This document shows positions 30,954 through 44,648 of a DNA stretch of 64,000 nt, in pieces. Position numbers and translations under genes: made by a program. Source of the DNA: Heterodera schachtii (lineage: Eukaryota > Nematoda > Chromadorea > Rhabditida > Heteroderidae); contig SIJG01000018.1 in assembly GCA_023374025.1 (NCBI GenBank), positions 1,209,947-1,273,946 on the forward strand, in the 5' to 3' direction. The notes beneath the pieces are model-generated. The model was not told the DNA's origin. It did no database searches and saw nothing but the letters and a program-made list of their open reading frames with translations. Position 1 is the stretch's first letter; each line of letters opens with the position of its first letter.

Positions 30954-33289
30954 ATCATAATTTTCAAAGTGTAATAAATATACATAAAAATATTCCGATT
31001 GCAATTTCTTAAACAATAAAGTTCAAATAATTTAATGCATAAATCCAAACAAAAATTATATCTTTAATTCTGTGAAATATTCATAAAATATCTTTGGGTT
31101 TTTCCAAAATTTTCAAAGAGAGAAATCTGAATTTTTCGACAAATTTTTAAGACTGATTTCTCTAATTTTCAAGCTATTATTCGAATGACCTATGTTTCAA
31201 AGGGATTTTCTGCATTAAGCATAGTTAAATTCTAATTGGATATATAATTATCAAACCAAAAAATATATACATAAATTAAAGATAATGGAAAAGAGAAATA
31301 ATGCTTTGACCGATAGATAACTAAAAATTTAACCAGAATGACGCTTATAATAAAAATAATAAAAATTTAAAATTAAAGCAATAAGAAAAAACTTCATCAT
31401 ATAAAATTCCATTAATACCAGACAAACTGTTGTAAATGGCAATTAAATCTCGTAGCTAAAGTATTGTTTCATTTAAAAAAATAAAAACGATTGTTAAGCA
31501 AAATAATAAAATCATAGGTAAATAAGGAATTCAGAATAACAATTAGATAAACCTATAAATTTATTATTGAATATGATTAAGTTTGATGATTTAATTAGCA
31601 TAATTTCATGTTCGTCAGTAGTGGAAAGTTAGACTCGACAGAACCTGGCCTGGAGTTTAATCATGAAACTTTTCTATTATTTGCAAATTCTAAAAAAAAA
31701 ACACTGAAGCAATTAAATGAAGTAAAATAAATTCATCAATTTAATTTTATAAAAACAAACACAACAATTATTTTTTACATTTTAATAATAACAATAAAGG
31801 TATAAATATGATTAATGTGATTGAATTATATTAAGCATACTGAAGGAAAAAAACAAAATCAATTTTTATCATAAAATAAAATGATAAAAATTTTATTAAA
31901 ACAATAACAATTCCAAGTTCTGCACGCTGCCCAAAATTGGGATGCGATAGCATTAAATGTTAAGAACTTAGACATATAAACTGTACTATAATTAAAAATA
32001 AATTAATACCTATTGGTAGAGTTAATTAAAATGCTAAAAAATTCAATCAATATCTCATGATTTTCAGTTGTTTAATGCTTTTTGAAACTTTTAATATTTT
32101 ACCCTATTAGGTAAATTTTTAAATGTCTTTTTTCACTTTTAATTTATCATATCATGTCCCCATTCTGTCTTTTCAAATGCACCATTGCAGGCAATTTTTA
32201 AGATCTCGTTCCCGCTACAATGATGTTAAAATTCCTGTTATATAAAGTAACTCCATTATTTAATTAATCGTTTATTTTTGTTTTTTTAAATTTTATGTTT
32301 ATATTATTTTTCATAAAAATGTATTTTTTGATGATATTTATTTTTTGTACAATTGTATTATTTTTTATTAAAAAGAGAATTTTTATTCAAATTTTTTATT
32401 TAACATAATTTTATATTTTATTACTTTTATTTTTGCATTTAAAATCAATATTTGTTAATTAAAAAAAAATTGTTATTATTCTAATCCTATATTCAAGATT
32501 ATTATTCGTTTTTTAAAGTTTCGTTAAAATTATATTATTCCATGAGTATTTTAAACACATTTTGAGCATTGGATTCGAATATATTTGCAATCATTTGGTA
32601 ATGATTTTCCAGATTTTTATAATTATTTTTTGGGTTATTCTTTATCATGTATTTATCATTTAATATCTGTGTCTTTTTTATATTCGAATGATTTAAGATT
32701 AATATTTAGTAAAATTTTTTAAACTAAAATTTATTAATTTAATCAATTCCTCCCAAACATTGTGACCACCACTCATTTCATTCATTCATTACAATTTTCA
32801 ATCTGTTCCACACTTTTATTCCAACCTTCCTCCGTTCAAATATTTTCAATCCAGTTAAAAAAGTTTGAAGATTATAAATATTTTTTAAATTGTATCACAA
32901 GAGTAATTGAGGTAAATTAACAAAAGGTACAATTGATGCAAAATTTTTGCAAGGGCATGAAAAAAAAATGTAGTTAAAAACTTTTTCTTTTTTTTTATGA
33001 ATCAGATAAAATACAATACATTCAAACAAAAATAAATTATATTTAATAGCGACAATTTAAATTTCATTATGAACAATTAATAAATTAAATGTTTTATTTG
33101 AAAATATTAAAATAATTAAATATGATTCAGTACAGAGACTGATAATAAATTAAAAAATTTCGTTGAAAATGAGAAGAATCCCTAATTCAATATATAAAAG
33201 AAAAAAGGAAAATGTTGAAAACATAAACGAAAGTAAGTTAACATAATTGATGAACATTTGTCATTTAACGACCTAAATAATATAAAAAT
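30954..33289. other. AT-rich interval, no gene seen
   Basis: Very AT-rich. Only small mixed-composition patches stand out, near 31615-31670, 31925-31960 and 32150-32225. The last has a CATTGCAG acceptor before ~30 bases of balanced sequence. None is sufficient to call an exon. Confidence 0.5.
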
Positions 33290-34060
33290 TATTATAAAAT
33301 GAAAATAGATTATTTGGTTGAAAATAAATAGTTTATATTAAATATTTCAAAAATTAACAAATAAGGCAGTTTATAATTCTTTAAAATGAACTTTCTATTA
33401 CATTTAAAAAAAAGATTGCCTAAATTAACAACCTAATTTTTAATATTGCAATGTAATTTTATTATCATATATAGCCTAATACTTTTAAAATGTAAATAAT
33501 TATAAAAATGACTATCAATTAAGGATTTCGTTAAAAACCTTAAAATTTTTGAATTTTAAACACAACTAAAAAATTAAAAGCAAATAAAACTATAATACTA
33601 CTTGTAATTTACTTTAACTATAGCTATTATAAAAATGTAAAAACCTTCTAATCTTATAATAATTTCAAAAAGATAATATAATGCTGCAATTTTCTTAATG
33701 CGAAAGACACGGAAACATTGTTCAAGATATAAGAGAAGAATAAAAAATGGATAACATTCTTAATTAACGATTAAAATTTATCAGTTAAATGAAATTATAA
33801 ATCAGTCGTAAATAGGATCAGTGTAAAAATAATAATTATCATTGTCATAAGGAAAAAGGGTATATTGAGTAATTAATGGCACACTAATGCATAAATATAT
33901 TTCAACCGTATTAATTTTTTTTTCAAATCATTATCAATTAATTATGTGTAAATATAAACCTGCAAATTAGCAGGAAAATCCAACCGAAAACTCCATACTT
34001 GATCAAGATATAAAACCAATTCCGATTTTATAATATTAATAAATTCAAACCCAAAAAATC
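33290..34060. repeat. Diverged direct repeat, copy 1
   Basis: Matches 38450-39020 in the same orientation. The stretch from TTATCATATATAGCCTA through CTGCAATTTTCTTAATG to AATGGATAACATTCTTAATT is nearly identical; the outer parts are more diverged. The two copies flank the complete transposon at 35331-38374. Confidence 0.8.
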
Positions 34061-35324
34061 AATTTAAATCTAAAGGAATTAGATTCAAAAAAATTAAATT
34101 TCAATATATTACGCTTTTTTAGAAAAACAATAAGTAAAATTTTTTATTTTTTTTTAAAAAAAGATTAAATAATAAAAATTGTTATGAAGAATCTAACGAA
34201 CCCAATGACAAGTCTAAGAATTAATTTAATGAAATTTTAATTTAAATTTTAGCAATATATGTACAATTTTAATGATGATAGACAATATTTTTTAGCACAA
34301 AAGTTAAAATGTTCCATTTAATTTTATAAAAAGTAGCTCAGATAATGTTAATTAAATTTATGATGCTTTATTTAAAAATAATCAAAAATAATTTGGATCA
34401 GAGTTTTAATAAACTCGTTATTTGCATTATTAACAGCGTGATTTAATGTTAAAGTTACCATTATAAAAATAATACCATATTATAAGTATTAAACTATATT
34501 CTAAAGAAGTAAATCGTTCATTTTTTAAACCTTTAGCTTAAAAAAAAAAAAATCAAAATTACACTTTTAATTTTTGGTTTTAAGTATAAAATAACAAACA
34601 CCTAAACAAAAGAAAAAGAATTTTAAATGATTTAAATTAAAAAAAATTCCATGCCAGCCGCTAGAACAATTTTACTACAAAACAACCAAGTAAATTATAT
34701 CTAAACTTACTACCAAATGAATTCACAAATGAACAAAAAAAAAGATTGGTTCAATAAAGGAATGTTAATTATCAACACTTAAAAAATATAAATTCATAAT
34801 ACTTAACATGTGTCTGCAAAAATATGATAGAATATATATGTAAAATTTGAAATTGACCAAATATTTTATCAAAGGTTTTATTATTTAAAAATAATACGAA
34901 AAATATCAATTAAAATGTTCAAAGATTATTTACATTAGTATAATGGATAATAACTGTGAAAATTTAAGCGCAGGGAAAAAACCATTTAAAATTTATGATT
35001 AATTTTAGAAATGAAGCAAAATAAAATAAAATATAATATGCTTGAAATAAGAAAAACTAAAGCAAATTAAAACAAATTCAATATACAAAAAAAAATAGGA
35101 AATGATGAAAAGATAAACAAAATGAGAAGAAAATTTATAAAATGTTTTTGTAAATTGGAGAAAAAAATAAGTATTTGAAGCATAAAATTTGATATTTTTT
35201 TATTTTTCATTATATTTATGATAAATAATTATTATTATATATCATTTATAGTACCAATAAAAAAGTTAAACTTATATAGCAAAATATAAATATATTATGA
35301 AAGCCCCATTTGGCAACGGTTTGC
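34061..35324. other. AT-rich interval, no gene seen
   Basis: Homopolymer-rich AT sequence between the direct repeat and the transposon; no coding or structural signal found. Confidence 0.5.
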
Positions 35325-35330
35325 TGAAGT
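35325..35330. repeat. Target-site duplication TGAAGT, left
   Basis: TGAAGT directly precedes the left terminal inverted repeat and recurs directly after the right one at 38375-38380. Confidence 0.85.
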
Positions 35331-35363
35331 CATATATCATCAATTTGACTAAAAGTGCGCCAC
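35331..35363. repeat. Terminal inverted repeat, left (33 bp)
   Basis: Identical to the reverse complement of 38342-38374. Confidence 0.95.
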
Positions 35364-35570
35364 TAATGTAAAAAAATGGAGTATCGAAGCGAAGGCGCCA
35401 ATTCAAATATATTATGTTTATCAACTGATAAAAGCTAGTCCGACTTAATTTCATAGATTTTCTTAACTCTGTAGTTCGTATTTGAAATTTTTATTAAAAC
35501 AAAAATAAAAAAAATGAACAATCTTGAACAATACCGGATATGAAAATTAATATTTTTGTCACCTTTTGTA

Positions 35571-38029
35571 TCAAAGAAACCCTAATTGTCTATCAAAAAT
35601 GGAATTGAGCAGTGTTTGGTGTTCCCCGAGCTTCAATAGCAGTTCATCGCCCTTGTACCGCTTGAACCGCTCCGACTGAAACATAAAATGGATTTTTGAG
35701 TTTGAAAAATGTATTGTCCGACCTGTTTGTTTAACACGTGGTGTAAATGTTCGATGCCCTGTTCACTGATCCATGCGAACCATCCCCAGCGCTTGGCAAA
35801 GTCTGGACCATGGGCGAGCAGCCAGTGTAATTTGGGGGTGAATCCGGCGGCATTGTTTGTGTGTCTCCCAAAGTTTCTTGAAAAAGGGAAAATGAGAAAA
35901 AACAGAAAAGGGTATTTTTTTGCCTTAAAATAGCCATGAATGCCGAGACATTTGTTTGAGAAATTTTCGATTTGTTCTGGTGTCATCAGGTCCGCACGTC
36001 CAAAAATGTGGAGCTCTCGAATTTCGTCAAGGAGGTCAGCAATATCGCTCGAGAATGGCGTTCCAATCGATCTGATTTCAGTTGAGGCGAGAATTAAGCG
36101 CTTCATTTGGTCACCTGAAAACAATTTGAAAAAAGGAGAGAGGGGAATGTCAGGACCAGTATATTCTTGCGTCTTGGCATGACGAATTGCTCCCGATTTT
36201 GCCATAATTTCTTCCAACTCACGTTTTTCAAAGGGTGACCCATTTTTTTCGAAAAAATCAATGCATTTACGTCCTGCGCTGTGCAAAGTATGAAACGGTG
36301 AAGGGATGACATTTGTTGGCGTCACAAAAAAAAGGGGCAAAGCTTTTTGGCTGCCACATGAAATCGAGTCCCGAGTTGTGTGCTTGCCCGTGTCTGCTGT
36401 TCGGTAACTGAAAAGTGCGGCGCCGGCGACGATTGATTTTGCAGTTCTCGGCCCGATGATGCTGTCGCCCAAAGCTCTGTAAGGGATTCGGCACAGGGCA
36501 CAAGGGAAGACGGAGGCTGGGCCCATATGCCCCATCCAAGCGCAAATGAATGCCATGTCGCCCGTCAAAAACCTTAAGAAAAAAAATGTACAAAAGAATG
36601 TAAAAAATATAGACCATTCAATTGTCAAATTACGGCCAAATGGTAAATTGGCGATTTGTTCAAGCTGTTCCAGAACTGGCGCTAAGCGTATTTCCATTTC
36701 GTTTCGTGTTTCAGGCCCCTCCCAAAAAGCGATCAGAGTCAAATTTTTGGGCGAATTGACGTTGGAGAGCAAATTGCCAATTTGGAGGGCAATTTTGACT
36801 GTTCCGCATCCTCGATCTCCAAAAATTGCCACAAATAATTTTTGGTCAAATTCCTTCATTCGTCCTTAAATTTTACTCAGTACCATTTTAATCAATGTCC
36901 CACCTTGGTCTGTCAATGTATCCACTCTTTGTGCCAACACTTGACGGATGTTTGTACACAGCATTGTTGTCCTCCCTTCGCTGCGCACCACTTCAAAGCG
37001 GGCATGCGTTGTCAGCCGTCGTCTCAGCGCTTTGACTTCATGCGTCGAGGCCAAAAAATCCAACCCTCCGGGAGTTGTGTCGTCGCGCATGTTTATCAAA
37101 GTGTTCTTCAACTGCTGCCTTTGTCGCCAACTGAATCCCAACATCAGTGTTACTTGGATGTCCAGGATTGGACTGATCCGTTCTTTTTTCCTCGTTCGCC
37201 CTTTTGGAGTCCATTTTCCTGGTGGTTTTTTGAGCGAAATGAAATTGGCCTGGTGACGGGCCTGGCGCACAACTTTGTCGATTTCGGGTACTGGAGTGCC
37301 TGAAAATGAAGAAATTATTGTTAAAATAAAGAAATTAAGAAATAATATACCTGGTCTAAAGAGTTTGTTGAGGTTTCGCGCAATTTGTTTTGCACGTCTT
37401 GTTCGGCTTCGTCTTGACAAATCTTCCAATGAACTGACTTTCTTGAGCTTGTCTCGCCGCTGCTCTGTTGGTTGGATTCTGAGCTGCTTCACCTCTTCAA
37501 TTTTCTTCTGCAACTGTCGTTCCAGCGTCGCAATTCGGCGTTTCGCTTTGTTCAGCTCCGCGCACAGCTTTTGAATTGACGCAAGCTCTGAAAATGTAAT
37601 TTGGGGGGCCAAAATGGCTAAAATATTTGATCAGATTTACCTGTTTCTGTCTGACTGGTGGCATCGACAGTTTCAAAAACCGTTTGGGTTGACTTGACTG
37701 CTGCTCGCAAATCAGTGCTGGTTGTTTTGTCGGTAGTTGTTGGCCGCGTGCAGACATGGCGCCTGATCGGCGTTGTTGAAAGTGGCCTTGGATTTGACTG
37801 GTGGCCTTAAAATGCAAATTTTCTTAAAATTTTTTATTTTTTGATTTACGAATGTCCGCTTCCGATGTGGACGGCATGGTCTCGGTCAATGTTCCCCAGT
37901 TGTTGATGGAGCTTCGGTGGTTTGTCGTGGACCTGTAAAAATTGTATTTTTGATTAAAATGATATTTTGGTCAAAATTTCATCACTTTTTGGTGTTGAAC
38001 CGCCTTTTTGAGCGCGCTCCTGGCGCCAT
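35571..38029 (-). CDS. Putative DDE-type transposase, eight exons, intact
   Basis: Exons: 38029-37986 (ATG, MAPGARSKRRFNTKK), 37932-37850, 37805-37641, 37587-37351, 37299-36904, 36864-36615, 36572-35723, 35675-35571 (TGA). Total 2,130 nt, exactly 710 codons, all joins in phase, introns 39-53 nt. Residues ~60-110 are Thr-rich; a coiled coil follows (KAKRRIATLERQLQKKIEEV). The catalytic-looking region has AIFGDRGCG (D~325), an FWEG block, TGDMAFICAWMGHMGPAS (D~397), PCALC, then TPKLHWLLAHG and ISEQGIEHLHH (E~662/666). PKLH...SEQG.E..H recalls a lineage of animal transposase-like proteins with PK.H...GEQG.ES.H; the family name is unknown to me. The D, D, E assignment is inference. One stretch near 35885-35935 looks intron-like but is open and is kept as coding. 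Confidence 0.8.
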
Positions 38030-38341
38030 TACTTGCGCTTTCTTCTTGCTTCTGCACTAGAATTGCCCATATCCTTGAATTTTTCAGTTTTTTTACGTGT
38101 AAATACCATTTTTTTGCTGCAAAATGAAAGAAATTTATTGAAAACTTCATCTAGTTGAAAAATTTTTCCCTATGTTCAAATTTTCTTGAAATTTTGCATA
38201 GGTCAATATTTTGACCCCCTCTAGCGATTCTAAGTTTATTTTATGGAACTTAAGTTTTTAACTCGAGATCGGCTCTTCCTTTTTTACAAGGGAAATTCTC
38301 GATAAGTTTTTTAAATTAGCGGGCTTTTTTGGCGTTTTGTC

Positions 38342-38374
38342 GTGGCGCACTTTTAGTCAAATTGATGATATATG
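38342..38374. repeat. Terminal inverted repeat, right (33 bp)
   Basis: Reverse complement of 35331-35363; followed by TGAAGT. Confidence 0.95.
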
Positions 38375-38380
38375 TGAAGT
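38375..38380. repeat. Target-site duplication TGAAGT, right
   Basis: Matches 35325-35330. Confidence 0.85.
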
Positions 38381-38449
38381 AGATTGGCAATTTATAAAAA
38401 AACAAAATAAATAAAATACATATTGGAAATAAACATATAAATTTATAAA

Positions 38450-39020
38450 AAAGAGTGAAAAATAGATTATTTTATTTGAAAATAAATAGTTTAAAATTTA
38501 TTATCATATATAGCCTACTATTTTTAAAATGTAAATAATTACAAAAATGCCAATCAATTAAGAATTTCGTCTAAAAAACCTTAAAATTTTTGAATTTTAA
38601 ACACAACTAAAAAATTAAAAGCAAATAAAACTATAATACTACTTGTAATTTACTTTAACTATAGCTATTATAAAAATGTAAAAACCTTCTAATCTTATAA
38701 TAATTTCAAAAAGATAATATAATGCTGCAATTTTCTTAATGTGCAAGACACGGAAACATTGTTCAAGATATAAGAGAAGAATAAAAAATGGATAACATTC
38801 TTAATTAACGATTAAAATTTAGCAGTTAAATGAATTAATAAATCAGTTGTAAACATACATATATTTCAGCCATATTAATTTATTTAACGGATCATTGTCA
38901 AATAATCACGTAAATATAAAACTGCAAATTAGCGGACGAAATACAAATAAAAATTGCGTGCTTGGTCAAGATATAAAGAAATTTTGATTTTATTAATAAA
39001 TTAAACACAAAAAATCAGTA
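38450..39020. repeat. Diverged direct repeat, copy 2
   Basis: Same family and orientation as 33290-34060, starting just right of the transposon. Confidence 0.8.
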
Positions 39021-42000
39021 TAATAAATAACCTATTTAAGAAAATAAAAAATAAATTTATTTTTTATGCAATTTCTTAAATTTTATATTATTGACGCATG
39101 TCTAATGCGTTCCTTTATAGGTTTACAACTATATAATATTAATAAAAATGGTAATGCGAAGGGAAAATAAAATACGAAGCATTGAAAATGAAATTGAAAA
39201 CAAATTAAAAACAAAATATAGCAAATTATTAAGAAATAAATTAATAAACTTTTCATAAAAATTCATACTAAAGAATTAGAGATGCGCAGTGACTTAAAAA
39301 CCCGTGAACCGTGAAACATGACCGTGACCGTGAATTTTTTTTTGAGTTTGATTTTTTCCTGTTGGCGAATTTTTTTGTTTTTACACAAGTCTTTTTTTAG
39401 AGAGAGAGTTACGGGGATAATTTTTGGGTATTTAATAATGCATTTATTGATCTTTATTTTAGCCTAAATAAGATTTTTTTGGCACAACTCATTTTTGAGA
39501 AAATCGGATTAAAAAAAAAATTTGTTTTTGCTCCAATACTTTGACCGTGTCATCCTTAAAATTTGACGTTTTTTTTTGCTGCTTTTCGCACAATATTGGT
39601 AGTTGACTTTGTTCAAAAAGTTTCAGGAATAGAGATTGGGCCGGCGGTGCCGATAGGCGCCGCCGGGGAAATTTTTGAAAATTTTGCTCTGTTTCTTAGC
39701 AAACTTTGCCCAAAAAATGAACAAATTTCTCTATGAAAATAATATTTAATCCGCAAATTTTTAATTTCAAACAAATGATTATTATTACGCAGTTCACTTC
39801 ATTTTATCTTAAAGAAAAATTGCAACATGAAAAGTAATTAATAGTTAAACATCAATTTTAAAAAATTGATGCAATAGTAATTTTTAAATAATAGAGTTTT
39901 ATTTTTTCAATAATAGACTTCTAACTAAAATTTCTCATTGAATTAATAAATCGCCGTTTTCGCCGCCTTTTCCACTGCTGAAAATTCTAGAAATGAAAAT
40001 ACAATTAATGAAGAAAACCCTTGCAGCACAAAAAATAATTGTTTTATAAAATAAAGATTAAAAATTATTTCATCTGACAGTAAAAAAAAACGTTAAATAC
40101 CTTTTTAATTTTATTGCATATTATTTATTACCCATTTCTGGGTTTGTCAAAATATTATATATGCTAATATTTAAATTTATCATATTTATTTACCAAAAAT
40201 CGTCGAGATTAAAAATATAATCATTTGTTCCCAGCGGCGAAATTCCGAGTCCACAGCCAGTCTCTTCGGTATTGATTAAATGTCGTTTGAATTAAATATA
40301 TAATAAATTAAAACTCAAATAAAAAAATGTTTTAAATATTAGACCAAAAACGATTTTGAGATCACAAATAGAATAAACAATCATTAATGGCATAAATAAA
40401 AATATTGAATTAACTATTAATGAGATGATTTGTATAAGATTGATAAAGAGATATTACTCTATAATTGAAATATTTTGAATCAATCGTATAAATATAAAAA
40501 TATAAATTAATAGATAATCACAAGCTTCACTATATTGCATAGCCAAAACAATGATTTTTAATTGCTTTTACAAAACATTGCATAAATAATTGAATAAAAT
40601 TATAAGATTGCCTTAATTTATTTGCTTTTAATCAAAAATCAGATTCAATATTATATAATTCACTAAAAAGACTTAAAAAGGAAACATTAAATTTTAAATT
40701 TTTGGTTAACATTTTAGATGTAACATATTAATTTTTTTTGTAATAATAGAAGATTGATTTATTATAATAATTTTGAATTCAGTATCATAGTTGTATGGAA
40801 TTAATTATAATTAATACTTAATCAAATTTATTGCTATTTTAAAAATTAAATTGTTTAATATTTTATGCAGCATTCTGTTTTATCCGACTCTCTGCTGTAA
40901 ATTTTTTTTATTAGAATATTAACTTATAATTAATTAAAATTTGATTTACTCAAAAATTTAATTAGCATAATTCTAAATTTAATAATGGTAAAGAATGCTT
41001 ATCTAAAAATTTTACTTGAATATTCCAATTCACAATGAAATAAGCAACGTTTATGTAATTAAATAAATGAAAATAAATTAGTAATAAAACAATAAGTACC
41101 AAAACAAAAATGCTAAAGAAACAATAGAGAAAACAAAAATTAAATAAAATTAAAATTTAATATGCTTAATATAAGTTAATTTAATTTTAATCTTATAAAT
41201 TAATAAATAAATATTTACAATAAAACTAAAAAATCATTATATAACGAACTCTTTACTGATATTACGTAGTAATTAAAAAAACAATTTTGCAAGTTAGTAG
41301 AAAAAATTAATCACATAAACATGAATAAAGAAAAATTGAACTAACAATAAGTTAAGATGAATATTTTATTATTTTATTTAGATGAACTTCAAAGTTATAA
41401 AAAATACATGCACGACTTACTCATAGAATTTCTTTAAGAATTCAAAAAATACCAAGGTAAAGCAATAAATGATAAATATGCATATCCGATAAATAATTTT
41501 TTTTTACGCATTTGAATTCTAAAACAAAATCCTTCAAAAGAAAATTTTTTTTATAATGATGCTTATAAATTGGTTCAAAAATTTGCAAAATGCAAATAAA
41601 AATTAAAGCTAAACAAGTAAACTTTTTGAATTTAATTAATACGAATGATTAAGCATAAAAAAGAAAAATTATTTGTTAATTTTGGTTCCTAATCATGATG
41701 ACATTAAATTCTTAAAGTATACCTTTAAGAATCATTAAACAATAAATTTACTATCATTTATTATAATAGCAAGTAAAGGAATTATTAAGGTGTTTTAAAT
41801 GTTTCGATTGTTTCTAAGTGAACGAGGGAGCTAGTAAGATTAATTGCAAGTTAAATACGGATTGAAAAGAAAATGTTAATTAAAAAATTACAGATAAATT
41901 AAAATATTTATATAGCAGAATACTAATATAGGATTGCTGTTTAAATCATCATGTTTGGCATATTGATAAAGTTTCAGAGATATAAAGCAATATAATTTTT

Positions 42001-44460
42001 TTTGAAATATGGAACGCGGATGATCAAAGAAATGGTAATTTTTTAAAATTTAGTTTATCGTAATGCATTATTTTATTTCATTGAATAAATTTCGATAGCA
42101 TCTGTTCTTGTGGGAATATATCTGAATTATAGCATGGCTTTTATATTTTTAGTGAATTGCATTATACTTTATCCAATGTTATAATTAAAAAATAAATTAG
42201 TATTTATCAAAATGATCTCAACCCGACAAACCGTTTTTAAAGTAAGCTTTTTGTAAAGCCGTAAGGGAAGAGGATCTCAACTGATATTTTTCCTCTATTT
42301 CCTGTTTTTGATTTGATAACGATTCCGGTAACGGTTTTAATCAATTAAGTAGGCGAAATAAAGAAAAGTTTTCTAACAATATTCCAACATTTAAAAAAGG
42401 AGATGAAGTGACATAAATTAGCTATTACATAATCAATTAGGATCAAAAGAAGTCTCCCATTTATTATTATTTTGATAAAAATATTATTTTCGAATTTGGC
42501 TTTTTCTTAAATATTTCATATCTTTTAACATAATTATTGTCTAATTTTTTAAATTCTTTATGCAAATGTTCTTTTCTGAATTAGTTTATTATTATTCGCA
42601 CTTGATTAATTTTAAAGCACATTTAAAGTTTTTTATTTAATTTTAATTCGCCGTTAAAAATTGGCAAAATTTTTATCGTGTTTATTTTATTGCACAAAAA
42701 AATTTAATTTTTATAACATTATCAAAAAACAATACATCGACATTCGCATTTTTCTTCAGCATTTTTTTTACAGAATTTCATTCATTATAACATTTAAACA
42801 ATTTATAATTTATAAATAATTCTAATGGTAAATAAAACTTTAAATAATTTTTAATAAAAATTTTTAATTGAATTTAAAAAAAAGCTAAGCCTTATAAAAA
42901 TTAAATAAATAAAATTCAAAAAATCTTATGAATGTATTAATGATAGATGATTTGTAATCTTAGTTTAATATCAAAGAGATATATATTAATAATTCATGAT
43001 CTCATTTTTTGTTAAACATTACAAAAAGAATTTGAAAATTGTAAGCATTAAATATTAATATTCAATAAAAACAATTATTGAATAAAGTTGGAAAATTGAT
43101 GTGAGTCCCGTAAGTGAACTAGATTATCGCAAGAGATTAAAATAAATTAATTAATTACACTTATTGTTGTTACTGATTATCAGAAACTATATAATATTAT
43201 TTGCTCGCAAAAATATCTTGTCTGAATACCAGAACAAATTTCCTAACTGATAAAAATTAGTTAGCTTATAATTTATGAAATGTGAAGCGAAAAAAAAATT
43301 TTAAATTTTGTATCAAAAATAAAAAATTTTGTTGTTTTGGTGCAAAGTTATGGATATTTTTGTCGCAAAATTGGATAACAAATAAATTAAAAACTGAACA
43401 TATTGAAGAATTGCTTAATAAAAGAATCTTAAATTATTAATTTTTTTTAAAATTTAATTAAAAAATTTACTAAATCATTTAAACTAAAAAATTTTTGAAA
43501 ATTAAATCCATATTGATAAAAGAAAAAAAAATTAAAAACATAACATAAACTAAATTTTTTTGAAAAATTACAATAAATATTTAATGAGATAACTACGCTT
43601 TAAGTTAATTTATTTAAAACCGATATAAAAAAACTACGAAAACATGAAATAAATTTAAAATGGTACATAAAATATTAAAATAATAAATTATAATTATTAA
43701 TATTTTGTAATTTTATTAAAATAATTTGCATTCTTTTTTCAACTACAGAATTTGATATTATCATAATGTCCTCAGCAATAAAATTATAACGACTGTGGTG
43801 TTATGTTATGATTTAAAATGTTGAAATTGAAAGAAAACATTTAACTTTTAAAAAAGAATTCTTGAAAAAATAAATAATATATAATATGCCTATTTATCAT
43901 CAAACAATAAAATTAATAATTTCATTTGAATTTAAGAATTTTCATTAATAATAAGAAATATATTTAAATTATAGAATTATTTTTACATGGTAAAGACCAA
44001 AAGAAACTAAAAACTACAAAATCATTGAATTCAAAATGGAAAATTTTTTTTTAAATTTTAATATTTAAACAAAAAAATCTTATAAAAAATTCCTTATCGA
44101 TTTTTTGGAAAAACTTTTGAAATACTTACTAATTCATCATAATTTCAAGAAAAAAATCGCTGAAAATTTTTTAAATTTTTTTTAGAATTTTCTTATAAAA
44201 AATCCTGAGATTTTTTACTTAAAAAATTTTAAAGTTTATTTTTTATTATTTTTTGCTGCGGAATTTTGTTTCGGCAAAATATGTATTGTACCTTCCTCAT
44301 TATTTATCGTGTTTTTTCGATTTTAGTTAATTTAATTTTTTTTTATTATACAAAACAGACGATAAAATATTGAAAATTTACCAAAAAAAAAACATAAAAG
44401 TTTAACATAAAATTAATTTAAACAATACAATTAAATTATTTCTATTTTCTATTTCATAAA
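39021..44460. other. AT-rich interval with isolated patches, no gene called
   Basis: Patches: 39295-39340 with repeated CCGTGA words; 39640-39670 with a GC-rich inverted repeat (CCGGCGGTGCC / GGCGCCGCCGG); 40235-40268, a 34-base balanced segment with CCCAG acceptor and GTATTG donor; 42225-42330 with two GATCTCAAC words. The rest is homopolymer-rich AT sequence. Confidence 0.45.
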
Positions 44461-44462
44461 TA

Positions 44463-44648
44463 ATATGGCATAATTATTCATCTAAGAAATTTTTATTAAA
44501 ATAAAATTAACCAATTAATAAAATTTATAATTGCAAAAAATTTAAGACCTAATTACTTGAATTCTAGTAATAAAGGAACTTCCGAAATTATACAACTTTT
44601 TGAACATGAGCACTTTTAATATGGCATAATTATTCATCTAAGAAATTA
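44463..44648. repeat. 30-bp direct repeat pair
   Basis: AATATGGCATAATTATTCAT followed by CTAAGAAATT occurs at about 44463 and again at about 44618. Confidence 0.8.

Larger units (their letters stand above)
35331..38374 (-). mobile_element. Complete DNA transposon with intact transposase gene
   Basis: 3,044 bp bounded by perfect 33-bp inverted repeats starting CATATATCATCAATTTGACT and running to GTGCGCCAC. A 6-bp target duplication (TGAAGT) lies at both sides. It contains a single eight-exon gene on the minus strand with an uninterrupted 709-codon reading frame. Composition (~45% GC in exons) contrasts with the surrounding AT-rich DNA, consistent with recent insertion. The superfamily is not assigned: a 6-bp duplication and the CATATATC terminus do not match the common Tc1, hAT, piggyBac, CACTA or MULE signatures. 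Confidence 0.9.

Noticed and set aside
35272..35454. 60-residue minus-strand ORF at the left transposon end
   Set aside because: It spans the target duplication and terminal repeat, so it is chance coding over an insertion boundary.
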